From Actinomycetota bacterium (GTDB taxonomy: Bacteria > Actinomycetota > Acidimicrobiia > Spongiisociales > UBA11373), in NCBI GenBank assembly GCA_030688105.1, contig JAUYIV010000212.1:1-7593 (forward strand): a stretch of DNA of 7,593 nucleotides, written 5' to 3'. Within the stretch, counting starts at the first letter, position 1. Every line of letters begins with the position of its first letter. A program made the translations under genes and the position numbers. Positions 1-5,716 of the stretch are shown here, in pieces. The notes below the pieces were generated by a model that saw only the letters and a program-made list of their open reading frames with translations, had not been told where the DNA came from and made no database searches.

Positions 1-1221
1 GCGATGCGCAAACGGGCCTATCTGTTCGGGCGGGCGATGATCTGGCCAGAGGTGACGCAGCGATACATGGAGACCTTCGAGCGGGCCCGGGCCGAGCGCA
101 TGCACTTCAAGCAGACGGGCCCTGTGGTGAAGGCGCTGGACGAGCGGCACGGCGAGTTGCCGCCCCTCAAACTCGACCACCTGCGCCACATGACGGACGA
201 CACCGGCATGCTGCAGCATGCCATCTTCACCGTGCCCAACCTCCGGGAGGGCTACACGACCGACGACAACGCCCGTGCTCTGCTGGTGAGCGCGTTGCTG
301 GAGGAATTGGGCAACCCTGAAGGGCTCGATCTGGCGCCCCGGTTCCTGGCGTTCCTTTCGTATGCCTTCGATGCCAAGACCGGTCGCTTCCACAACTTCA
401 TGGACTACGAGCGCCGCTGGAGCGGGGACGGCGGTTCTGACGACAGTCACGGTCGGTCGCTATGGGCGCTCGGCTCGGTGCTGGCCCGCTCGACCACGCC
501 ATCACTCCAGGCGATGGCGGGGCGCTTGCTCGAGCAAGCCATGCCCGCCATCCTCGACACCACCAGCCCGCGCGCCTGGGCGTTCGCCCTCCTCGGCATT
601 CAGGAGTACTCGAAACGGTTTGCCGGGGACAGCGGGGTGAACCGGGTTCGCGAGGAATTGGCCAACCGAATCCTGACCCTCTACACCGACCACCGATCAG
701 ACGATTGGCGCTGGTTCGAGGACGGGCTGACCTACTGCAACGCCGCACTGCCGCATGCCCTCCTGGCGACTGGGTCCTCGATCCCGAACGGCGCGATGAC
801 AAAGGCGGGATTGGAATCGCTCGGCTGGCTTGCCGGCCTCCAGCGGATCGACACCGAGGGCGGCCACTTCGTCGCCATCGGCTCGAACGGGTTCTACCGC
901 CGCGGCGGTGAACGGGCCCGCTTCGATCAACAGCCGGTCGAAGCACAGGCGATGGTCTCCGCGTGTCTCGAGGCATTCCGGATCACGGGCGACAAGCATT
1001 GGTACAAGGAAGCCCACCGCGCCTTCGAGTGGTTCCTGGGACGAAACGACCTGAACCTTCCGATCTACGACCCGACGACCGGCGGATGCCGAGACGGTCT
1101 GCATCCCGACCGTGCCAACGAGAATCAGGGCGCCGAATCGACGCTCGCATTCCTCCAGGCGTTGTTGGAGCTGCGCCTGGTCGAGAACGCGTCTCTGTCG
1201 TTGGATTCACCATCGCCATGA
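1..1221 (+). CDS. Glycosyltransferase-associated protein, C-terminal part (5' end outside window)
   Basis: The frame is open from the first base, so this is probably the 3' part of a longer gene; no ribosome binding site can be judged at the in-frame ATG at base 4. The visible 405 residues (counted from that ATG) look like the all-helical C-terminal half of long proteins whose N-terminal half is a GT4-type glycosyltransferase. The opening, with RAYLFGRAMIWPEV, resembles the end of such a transferase domain. Marked motifs follow: HMTDDTGMLQHAIFTVPN (62-79), YTTDDNARAL (84-93), GDGGSDDSHGRSLWALG (141-157), DDWRWFEDGLTY (233-244), FDQQPVEAQAM (308-318) and NENQGAEST (372-380). The Trp- and acid-rich repeats suggest an alpha/alpha-toroid fold like that of six-hairpin glycosidases. 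No signal peptide or membrane segment is seen in the visible part. The gene overlaps the GH130 gene by 4 bases, implying translational coupling and a shared oligosaccharide pathway. The domain fold is recalled from family resemblance; the transferase half is not visible here. Confidence 0.75.
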   Translation, partial: AMRKRAYLFGRAMIWPEVTQRYMETFERARAERMHFKQTGPVVKALDERHGELPPLKLDHLRHMTDDTGMLQHAIFTVPNLREGYTTDDNARALLVSALLEELGNPEGLDLAPRFLAFLSYAFDAKTGRFHNFMDYERRWSGDGGSDDSHGRSLWALGSVLARSTTPSLQAMAGRLLEQAMPAILDTTSPRAWAFALLGIQEYSKRFAGDSGVNRVREELANRILTLYTDHRSDDWRWFEDGLTYCNAALPHALLATGSSIPNGAMTKAGLESLGWLAGLQRIDTEGGHFVAIGSNGFYRRGGERARFDQQPVEAQAMVSACLEAFRITGDKHWYKEAHRAFEWFLGRNDLNLPIYDPTTGGCRDGLHPDRANENQGAESTLAFLQALLELRLVENASLSLDSPSP

Positions 1222-2159
1222 GCAATGAGAACTCCCAACTCTTCCATCGCCACCCCTCCAATCCGATCCTGACCGCAGCCGACTGGCCGTATCCGGTCAA
1301 CAGCGTGTTCAACGCGGGCGCCACTTTGTTGTCGGATGGGACCGCTCTGTTGTTGTGCCGAGTGGAAGATCGGACCGGTATCTCACACCTCTGTGCGGCC
1401 CGCTCGGCGAACGGGATCGACGACTGGCAGATCGATCCCCGCCCGACCATGGCCGCCGACCCGGACAACTATCCGGAGGAGTTGTGGGGCATCGAAGACC
1501 CGCGCATCACCTACCTGCCCGAGATGGAGCAGTACGCCGTCCTCTACACCGCGTTCACCCGGGACGGCCCCGGGGTGGCGCTGGCATTCACCAAGGACTT
1601 TCACCAATTCGACCGCTACGGCGTGGTCATGGCGCCAGAAGACAAGGATGCCGCGCTTTTGCCTCGTCGTGTCGGCGGCCATTGGGCGCTGATCCACCGA
1701 CCGGTGAGCGCGCCCAACGCGCACATGTGGATCTCCTACTCACCCGACCTGCGACATTGGGGACGCCACGCCATCATGCTCGAATCCCGCCTGGGTGGAT
1801 GGTGGGACGCCAAGAAGATCGGGCTCTCACCTCCCCCGATCGAGACCTCGCAGGGCTGGCTGGTGATCTACCACGGCGTGCGGCTCACCGCCGCCGGCGC
1901 CATCTACCGCTTGGGTCTCGCCTTGTTCGACCTCGAGGCACCCGAGCGGTGCCTGCGGCGCGGCAACGAGTGGGTCTTCGGACCGGAGGAGCCGTACGAG
2001 GTCCGCGGAGACGTGGACAACGTGGTCTTCGCCTGCGGATACACGATCGCCGCTGACGGCGACACCCTGAATCTCTACTACGGGGCGGCAGACACCAGCA
2101 TCGCCCTGGCGACCGGGAGCATCGGTGCGATGCTGGAGTGGCTCGAGCAGTCCGGGTAG
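1218..2159 (+). CDS. GH130-family glycosidase / beta-mannoside phosphorylase-like protein
   Basis: This 313-residue cytoplasmic protein has the five-bladed beta-propeller signature of glycoside hydrolase family 130, whose known members phosphorolyse or hydrolyse beta-mannosides. Visible family marks are NSVFNAGATLL (28-38), LCRVEDRTG (46-54), the hallmark GIEDPRIT (91-98) whose Asp94 aligns with the proposed general acid, LLPRR (147-151), RPVSAPNAHMWIS (161-173), WWDAKKIG (195-202) and VIYHGV (216-221). Basic residues R150/R151, R161, H219 and R222 lie where phosphorolytic members bind phosphate, which favours a phosphorylase over a hydrolase; this is inference, as is mannose specificity. The length is normal for the compact members. 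The start ATG overlaps the upstream stop (ATGA); there is no Shine-Dalgarno sequence, fitting translational coupling. The frame is also open further upstream, but that part reads as a shadow of the preceding gene. Confidence 0.88.
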   Translation: MSNENSQLFHRHPSNPILTAADWPYPVNSVFNAGATLLSDGTALLLCRVEDRTGISHLCAARSANGIDDWQIDPRPTMAADPDNYPEELWGIEDPRITYLPEMEQYAVLYTAFTRDGPGVALAFTKDFHQFDRYGVVMAPEDKDAALLPRRVGGHWALIHRPVSAPNAHMWISYSPDLRHWGRHAIMLESRLGGWWDAKKIGLSPPPIETSQGWLVIYHGVRLTAAGAIYRLGLALFDLEAPERCLRRGNEWVFGPEEPYEVRGDVDNVVFACGYTIAADGDTLNLYYGAADTSIALATGSIGAMLEWLEQSG

Positions 2160-2186
2160 ACGGTCGGTCGCCGGGTTCCCGTCCGG

Positions 2187-2226
2187 ATGACCCCATGCCC
2201 GTCGGCAACTATCTTCAATCGCCGAC
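2187..2226 (+). promoter_or_regulatory. Possible promoter with dyad for the DUF2269 gene
   Basis: ATGACC (2187-2192) and TATCTT (2210-2215) are separated by 17 bases, each matching the sigma-70 consensus at four of six positions. The -10 lies in the 14-base loop of a perfect inverted repeat, GTCGGC (2201-2206) and GCCGAC (2221-2226), which could be an operator or chance. A transcript would start near 2222, just ahead of the ribosome binding site. There is no experimental support. Confidence 0.3.
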
Positions 2227-2227
2227 C

Positions 2228-2236
2228 GAGGGGAGG
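2228..2236 (+). promoter_or_regulatory. Ribosome binding site of the DUF2269-like gene
   Basis: GAGGGGAGG contains GGGAGG, complementary to the 16S rRNA tail, with six bases to the ATG at 2243. It decides the start against the longer open frame. Confidence 0.7.
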
Positions 2237-2242
2237 CTCGAG

Positions 2243-2707
2243 ATGACCCGGTACGAACTGTTCAACTTCCTGCACATCGTGGGAGCGATCGCCTGGGTTG
2301 GCGGAGGAATCGGCCTGACGATCCTCGGCCGGCGTCTCGTCGCAGCCAGAGACCATGCCACACTCGTTGGCATCAATGACCAGGGCAAGGCCCTCGGAAA
2401 CTGGCTGTTCGCGCCCGCGTTCGTTCTGACGCTCGGCGCCGGGATCGCGATGGTCGTGGACTCCCCACTCATAAGCTTCGGAGAGGCGTGGGTGCTGATC
2501 GGTTTCGGTGGGATCGTGGCTTCCGGCGCCGTCGAGGGGTTGATCGGACAGCGGGCAGCGAAGCAATTCACGTCGGACATCCAGCAGTACGGCGCGGGGT
2601 CAACTCAGGCGACCGCCTCCGCCTCCCGGCTCACCCTCGGGGGCACGCTCGACGTGCTGCTGCTGCTCATCGTGGTCTTGGCAATGGTGGTCAAGCCCGG
2701 GGCGTGA
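2243..2707 (+). CDS. Small integral membrane protein, DUF2269-like
   Basis: This 154-residue protein has four predicted membrane helices: about 5-28 (with FLHIVGAIAWVGGG), 51-72, 82-103 and 132-151. The opening helix with a His (H11) followed by GAIAWVGG is typical of the DUF2269 group of predicted membrane proteins. The family's function is unknown to me, so none is assigned. The ATG at 2243 is chosen because GAGGGGAGG (2228-2236) sits six bases upstream and because the protein then begins directly before its first helix. The frame is open about 100 bases further upstream, but that extension is Arg/Pro-rich and overlaps the GH130 end. It lies 83 bases after GH130 on the same strand and may have its own promoter, so joint transcription is uncertain. 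Its stop is only three bases from the stop of the convergent reductase gene. Confidence 0.8.
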   Translation: MTRYELFNFLHIVGAIAWVGGGIGLTILGRRLVAARDHATLVGINDQGKALGNWLFAPAFVLTLGAGIAMVVDSPLISFGEAWVLIGFGGIVASGAVEGLIGQRAAKQFTSDIQQYGAGSTQATASASRLTLGGTLDVLLLLIVVLAMVVKPGA

Positions 2708-2710
2708 TGG

Positions 2711-3082
2711 CTACCCCTCGACCGTGAATCGCACCAGCGGGCTCGACTCGACCCAGAGGTCGTTGGTGGCGCGGGCCTTCTCGGGATCGACGCCCCAACT
2801 GCGGGTCCTGATCTCGTAGAGCACGCGGTCCCGTTCGGCCGGGTCGGTGGTCTCCCTCGCCAGCACGGTGAGATCGGAGCCATCCCGCAGATGGAGGGTG
2901 AACTCGGGGTGGGCATTCAGATTGGCGAGCCAGTCGCGCTTGAAACCGGGCTTCCCGGTGATGAAGTACTCGCCGTCGAGGCGATGGAAGGCGATCTCGA
3001 TGCTGTGGGGCCTGCCCGACTTCGCCCCGATGGTCGTGATGTCGCAGAGTCCGCCCGCGGTGAGGGCTCGTGATGTGGCCAT
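2711..3082 (-). CDS. Nitroreductase/F420H2-dependent reductase-like protein (DDN-related)
   Basis: With the start used here the protein has 123 residues. It carries the marks of the small split-barrel flavin/deazaflavin family that includes the mycobacterial nitroreductase Ddn: DITTIGAKSGRPHSIEI (14-30), FHRLDGEYFITGKPG (32-46), DWLANLNAHPEFTLHLR (50-66), a Glu/Arg-rich helix (77-95) and the closing SPLVRFTVEG. Family members bind F420H2 and reduce quinones, nitroaromatics or other hydride acceptors; the substrate cannot be read from sequence. The start is uncertain. ATG at 3082 places DITT about 14 residues in, as in relatives, but has no good ribosome binding site. In-frame alternatives are GTG at 3136 and ATG at 3151, adding a basic segment. 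It lies downstream of the LLM oxidoreductase gene on the same strand, so the two may form an operon, although a 7-base-pair inverted repeat lies between them. Confidence 0.78.
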   Translation of the reverse strand: MATSRALTAGGLCDITTIGAKSGRPHSIEIAFHRLDGEYFITGKPGFKRDWLANLNAHPEFTLHLRDGSDLTVLARETTDPAERDRVLYEIRTRSWGVDPEKARATNDLWVESSPLVRFTVEG

Positions 3083-3153
3083 GGACCAGAAACGCGCAAC
3101 GCCGGCTGAGGATTCCGTCCCCGGTCGTCTGCGCACCCGCCCCATCCACATCG

Positions 3154-3191
3154 GCGGGGCGACGATGCCGAAGCGGAGGTGATGGCCCCGC
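3154..3191 (-). other. Inverted repeat between the two minus-strand redox genes
   Basis: GCGGGGC (3154-3160) and GCCCCGC (3185-3191) form a perfect 7-base-pair stem with a 24-base loop. The loop holds a small GC-TTCG-GC hairpin on the minus strand. There is no T-tract, so it could be a weak terminator, an mRNA-processing or stability element, or chance in GC-rich DNA. Confidence 0.3.
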
Positions 3192-3204
3192 TCGGCGGCA
3201 CTCC

Positions 3205-4005
3205 TCAACCGTTCACCTCGTCTCGCCAGGCCAACCAGTCCCTGCCGGCGTCGACGGCCCAGCCAGGCCCGTTGAAGCCGAGGGTGAACTGGGTGAAGCC
3301 CATCTCGAGCAACCGTGGCGCCTCGACTTCGAGGAAGCGGTCGAGATCGTTGGGCTGGACGCCGCAGCCGAACTCGATCTCGCTCGGATCCCGCTCGTAC
3401 TCGGCGCACCACTCGAGCAGCCTGGCCACGATCGGCTCCTCCCGCTCGGCGCGGTCGGGGAAGGAGGCGTGCCACGAGTCGGCGTATCGGGCGACGAGGG
3501 GGAGTGTCAGGGTCCGCCCGGTGCCAGCGATCAGGATCGGCATCCTCCTCACCGGAGGTGGGTTCAGCCTGGCGAGGCGCTCCTTCATGATCGGCAAGTC
3601 GCGTCCGAGGGCACGGAGCCGCGAGGCGGCGGTGCCGAATTCGTAGCCGTATTCGTCGTAGTCGCGCTCCTTCCACCCCGAGCCCATCCCCAGGATGAAT
3701 CGCCCGCCGGAGACGTGATCGATGGTGCGCGCCATGTCGACGATGAGTTGGGGGTTGCGGTAGGAGTTGCAGGCCACGAGTGGCCCGATCTCGGCGCGGC
3801 GCGTCGCCTGCGCAAACGCCGCGAGGGTGGTGAAGCACTCGTAGTGCTCGCCGTCGGGGTCGCCATACAGGGGGAAGAAGTGATCCCAGGTGTACACGAT
3901 GTCGTATCCCAGCTCGTCGGCGCGGACGGCGGCCGACAGCAGGTTCGCGAAGGGCCCCTGTTGGGGATGGAGCTGGGCGGCGATGCGGATCGGGCGGTCG
4001 GGCAT
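3205..4005 (-). CDS. LLM-class F420-dependent oxidoreductase (TIM barrel)
   Basis: This 266-residue protein belongs to the luciferase-like monooxygenase superfamily, in the actinobacterial branch that uses F420. Marks include RIAAQLHPQQ (7-16), ADELGYDIVYTWDHFFPL (29-46), LVACNSYRNPQLIVDMA (76-92), TIDHVSGGRFILGMGSGW (94-111), ERDYDEYGYEFGTA (113-126) and PILIAGTGRTLTLPLVARYA (156-175). GTGRTLTL and the GMGSGW loop are expected to hold the cofactor phosphate. Such enzymes move hydride between F420 and an organic substrate; the substrate is unknown. No signal peptide is visible, so it is probably cytosolic. ATG 4005 is preferred because the product begins like relatives; GTG 4026 would add seven residues, and neither has a clear ribosome binding site. 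The gene runs divergently from the MerR regulator gene, with 77 bases between their starts, and is followed by a second F420-type gene, suggesting a regulated redox operon. Confidence 0.88.
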   Translation of the reverse strand: MPDRPIRIAAQLHPQQGPFANLLSAAVRADELGYDIVYTWDHFFPLYGDPDGEHYECFTTLAAFAQATRRAEIGPLVACNSYRNPQLIVDMARTIDHVSGGRFILGMGSGWKERDYDEYGYEFGTAASRLRALGRDLPIMKERLARLNPPPVRRMPILIAGTGRTLTLPLVARYADSWHASFPDRAEREEPIVARLLEWCAEYERDPSEIEFGCGVQPNDLDRFLEVEAPRLLEMGFTQFTLGFNGPGWAVDAGRDWLAWRDEVNG

Positions 4006-4042
4006 TATCCAAGGATGAACCTTCACCTATGGGCAAGAGCAA

Positions 4043-4061
4043 ATCGGGGCTCCGATATAAT
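4043..4061 (+). promoter_or_regulatory. MerR gene promoter (-10) with operator-like dyad
   Basis: A perfect TATAAT (4056-4061) is followed, after a suitable distance, by the MerR gene's ribosome binding site. Directly upstream, ATCGG (4043-4047) and CCGAT (4052-4056) form a perfect dyad with a 4-base spacer, abutting the -10. MerR proteins typically bind dyads lying between the -35 and -10, so this is a plausible autoregulatory operator. No convincing TTGACA-like -35 is visible, as is common for activator-dependent promoters. On the opposite strand TTATAT (complement of 4055-4060) could serve the divergent oxidoreductase genes. Confidence 0.5.
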
Positions 4062-4071
4062 CGTGCGGCAT

Positions 4072-4078
4072 AGGGAGG
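4072..4078 (+). promoter_or_regulatory. Ribosome binding site of the MerR-family gene
   Basis: AGGGAGG lies four bases before the ATG at 4083 and fixes this start. Confidence 0.7.
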
Positions 4079-4082
4079 TTCC

Positions 4083-4883
4083 ATGCTTCGGATCGGTGAG
4101 TTCGCCAGGCTTGGAGGGGTGACCGCCAAGGCGCTGCGTCACTACGACTCGATCGGCCTGTTCTCGCCGGCGTTCACCGATCCCTCCAACGGTTACCGCT
4201 GGTACACCCCTGCCCAGCTCCCCGGTCTTCGACGCATTGTCGCCTTGCGCGACCTCGGGGTACGCCTTGGGGAGGTCGCCCAACTCGTCGCCGGGGGGTC
4301 TGATCTGCGGGAGGTGCTGGCGCGCCGTCGTCGCGACCTGGAGGAGTACCAGCACACCATCGAGCGCAAGCTCGCGGCTCTCGACATCCGGGTCGAAATG
4401 GCGGACGACGGACCCGATGTGGTGGTACGCAAGGTCGAGCCCGAGCTGGTGGCCTCGATCCGCGTGCACATGGCCCCGGGAGGCGAGCTCGGCCCCCTCT
4501 TCTACGAGGTGGAGGAGGCGGTGCGGGACGCCGGGGCGCGTGCCGGTCGTCCGCCGGGCGTGCTGGTCGGGCCCGGTGAGGCCATCCGCGAGGTGGAGGT
4601 CTTCGTCCCGGTGACCCGGGCGGTGACAGGCGGCCGAGTCGCCTCCGCTCGCCTGCCCGCGGTGCGAGTCGCCGCCGCCATCCATCAGGGGCCGTATCAC
4701 GAGTTGCCGGCGATGCTGGAAGGGCTCAGACGATGGGTCGGCTCGGCAGGTTTCGAGGAGACCGGCCCGATGCGGATCATCTACCTCCGCTTCGGCGCCG
4801 AACCCGAGCTGGGGTTGCCCGAGGCATTTCTGGCGGCGCGAGACGCCGACTTCGTCACCGAGGTGCAGATCCCGGTGGGGTGA
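4083..4883 (+). CDS. MerR-family regulator with GyrI-like effector-binding domain (BmrR-type)
   Basis: The 266-residue protein has two parts. Residues 1-70 are a MerR winged helix-turn-helix: MLRIGEFARLGGVTAKALRH (1-20) is the recognition HTH, and NGYRWYTPAQL (36-46) and ALRDLGVRLGEVAQLV (54-69) follow. A charged helix (about 75-105, rich in Arg/Glu/Leu) should form the dimer coiled coil. Residues about 112-266 match a GyrI-like small-molecule-binding domain, with VEVFVPV (171-177), AAAIHQGPYHELP (197-209), YLRFGAEPE (234-242) and the closing FVTEVQIPV (257-265). This architecture is that of BmrR-like drug sensors, which bind hydrophobic or cationic ligands and activate transcription by untwisting a long-spaced promoter. 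There is no cysteine at all, arguing against metal or thiol sensing. It is divergent from two F420-type redox genes, its likely targets along with itself; the ligand is unknown. Confidence 0.9.
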   Translation: MLRIGEFARLGGVTAKALRHYDSIGLFSPAFTDPSNGYRWYTPAQLPGLRRIVALRDLGVRLGEVAQLVAGGSDLREVLARRRRDLEEYQHTIERKLAALDIRVEMADDGPDVVVRKVEPELVASIRVHMAPGGELGPLFYEVEEAVRDAGARAGRPPGVLVGPGEAIREVEVFVPVTRAVTGGRVASARLPAVRVAAAIHQGPYHELPAMLEGLRRWVGSAGFEETGPMRIIYLRFGAEPELGLPEAFLAARDADFVTEVQIPVG

Positions 4884-4884
4884 C

Positions 4885-4914
4885 CCAGGCCGTTTGGGGT
4901 CTTCCGGCCCCTGG
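4885..4914 (+). terminator. Candidate hairpin after the MerR gene
   Basis: CCAGGCCG (4885-4892) can pair with CGGCC plus TGG (4905-4909, 4912-4914), giving eight base pairs with a two-base CC bulge and a 12-base loop, two bases after the stop codon. No T-tract follows. A second perfect 7-base inverted repeat, CCGGCAC (4916-4922) and GTGCCGG (4947-4953), lies just downstream. Either could end transcription in this GC-rich genome; the evidence is weak. Confidence 0.35.
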
Positions 4915-4961
4915 ACCGGCACCGGCAAGGGTCGGCGCGGCCCCTAGTGCCGGCGCGCTGC

Positions 4962-4967
4962 GATGAT
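4962..4967 (+). promoter_or_regulatory. Possible -10 element for a leaderless transcript
   Basis: GATGAT ends six bases before the GTG at 4974, the spacing at which transcription would begin at the start codon itself. No -35 is recognisable. The same layout recurs ahead of the lipoprotein gene. Confidence 0.3.
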
Positions 4968-4973
4968 CCCGGG

Positions 4974-5561
4974 GTGACGATCTCCCCCAGCACGCTGGGC
5001 CTCTCCGATTGCGAGGTGCACCTCGGCGGGCTGCTCGGTCAGCCGGTGAACACGCTGTCTACCGTGGCCTTCGGCGTCGTCGCCCTCTGGTTGCTCGGCA
5101 GCAGGGAGCGCACCTGGGTCACGAACGGCATGGCACTGACGCTGCTCGCCCTGGGGCTGGGAAGCTTCCTCTACCACGGCCCAGGGCCCCGAGGGGCCGT
5201 GATCGCCCACGACGCCGGGATCGTGGCCGCCGCGGGGCTCGTACTCGCCGTGTCGGTATCGGCCGTTCGGTCGGTGGGGCCGCGGGGCGCGGCGCGGGCG
5301 ATGGCTGCTGCCCTCGCCCTCCTGACATTCGGCTGGCTGCTTCACACCCTGGGTCGTACCGGCGCGGTGCTGTGCGCTCCCAACGCGTGGTTGCAGCCAC
5401 ATGCGGCATGGCACGTCGTGTCGGCGGTCGGTCTGGGGTGGCTCGCGGTTCGCACCCCAAGCCCCACTTCCCGGGATCGCGAGAGCACCGGGCAGGTGTC
5501 GCTGCCTGCGGAACCGCCCGGCTTGGAGGGTCCAGCGTCCTTCCTGGAGATCCCCGGCTGA
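4974..5561 (+). CDS. CREST-superfamily (alkaline ceramidase-like) membrane protein
   Basis: With the GTG start at 4974 the protein has 195 residues and about five hydrophobic helices (roughly 25-43, 50-68, 79-99, 106-123, 144-161). The residue pattern is that of the CREST membrane metal-hydrolases (alkaline ceramidase, PAQR, Per1, SID-1, TMEM8): Glu14 and Asn26 near the first helix, LGSFLYHG with Ser64 and His68, AHDAG with Asp80, LLHTLGRTG (122-130), and LQPHAAWHVVSA with His143 and His147. In the family three His bind zinc, with Ser and Asp completing the site, and an amide or ester bond in a lipid is attacked. The actual substrate is not inferable. The last 35 residues are Pro/Ser/Glu-rich and probably disordered. 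The start could also be GTG 4947; 4974 is preferred because a GATGAT hexamer six bases upstream suggests a leaderless transcript. There is no Shine-Dalgarno sequence. Confidence 0.75.
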   Translation: MTISPSTLGLSDCEVHLGGLLGQPVNTLSTVAFGVVALWLLGSRERTWVTNGMALTLLALGLGSFLYHGPGPRGAVIAHDAGIVAAAGLVLAVSVSAVRSVGPRGAARAMAAALALLTFGWLLHTLGRTGAVLCAPNAWLQPHAAWHVVSAVGLGWLAVRTPSPTSRDRESTGQVSLPAEPPGLEGPASFLEIPG

Positions 5562-5716
5562 ACCGCCGCTCGCCGGTGATCGCGTGACGGTGGCTCGACG
5601 ACTGCGGCACCGGCCATCCGCCGGAAGACGTGCCCGGTCGCGGCGTGGTCAGGGTGACTGAGGTAGTTCTCCCCGGACATGAGCTCCGGCTGGCGTCGTC
5701 CCGATATCGTTGCGGG
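5562..5716. other. Intergenic stretch with no confident gene
   Basis: These 155 bases separate the CREST-type gene from the lipoprotein gene. The plus-strand lipoprotein frame is open back to a GTG at 5630, but a proper signal peptide begins only at 5717. A minus-strand reading contains HPDHAATG (see findings), without enough support for a gene. No terminator hairpin was recognised. Confidence 0.5.
5705..5710 (+). promoter_or_regulatory. Possible -10 element of the lipoprotein gene
   Basis: TATCGT ends six bases before the GTG at 5717 (spacer TGCGGG), placing the predicted transcript start at the start codon. There is no Shine-Dalgarno sequence, consistent with leaderless translation. No clear -35 is seen. 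Confidence 0.4.

Noticed and set aside
963..1217. Upstream in-frame extension of the GH130 gene
   Set aside because: It is fully inside the preceding gene, is Arg/Pro-rich and unlike GH130; the ATGA overlap gives a natural start at 1218.
3070..4122. Long plus-strand open frame opposite the LLM oxidoreductase gene
   Set aside because: Antisense shadow of a clearly recognised gene; no motifs and no ribosome binding site.
3083..4129. Very long extension of the reductase frame through the LLM gene
   Set aside because: Arg/Pro-rich out-of-frame reading of the LLM gene; a product of few stop codons in GC-rich DNA.
4023..4928. Minus-strand open frame opposite the MerR gene
   Set aside because: Antisense shadow; the plus strand carries complete MerR and GyrI-like motifs with a good ribosome binding site.
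5630..5716. Longer N-terminus for the lipoprotein
   Set aside because: It would put 29 residues ahead of a well-formed signal peptide that begins at the GTG at 5717.
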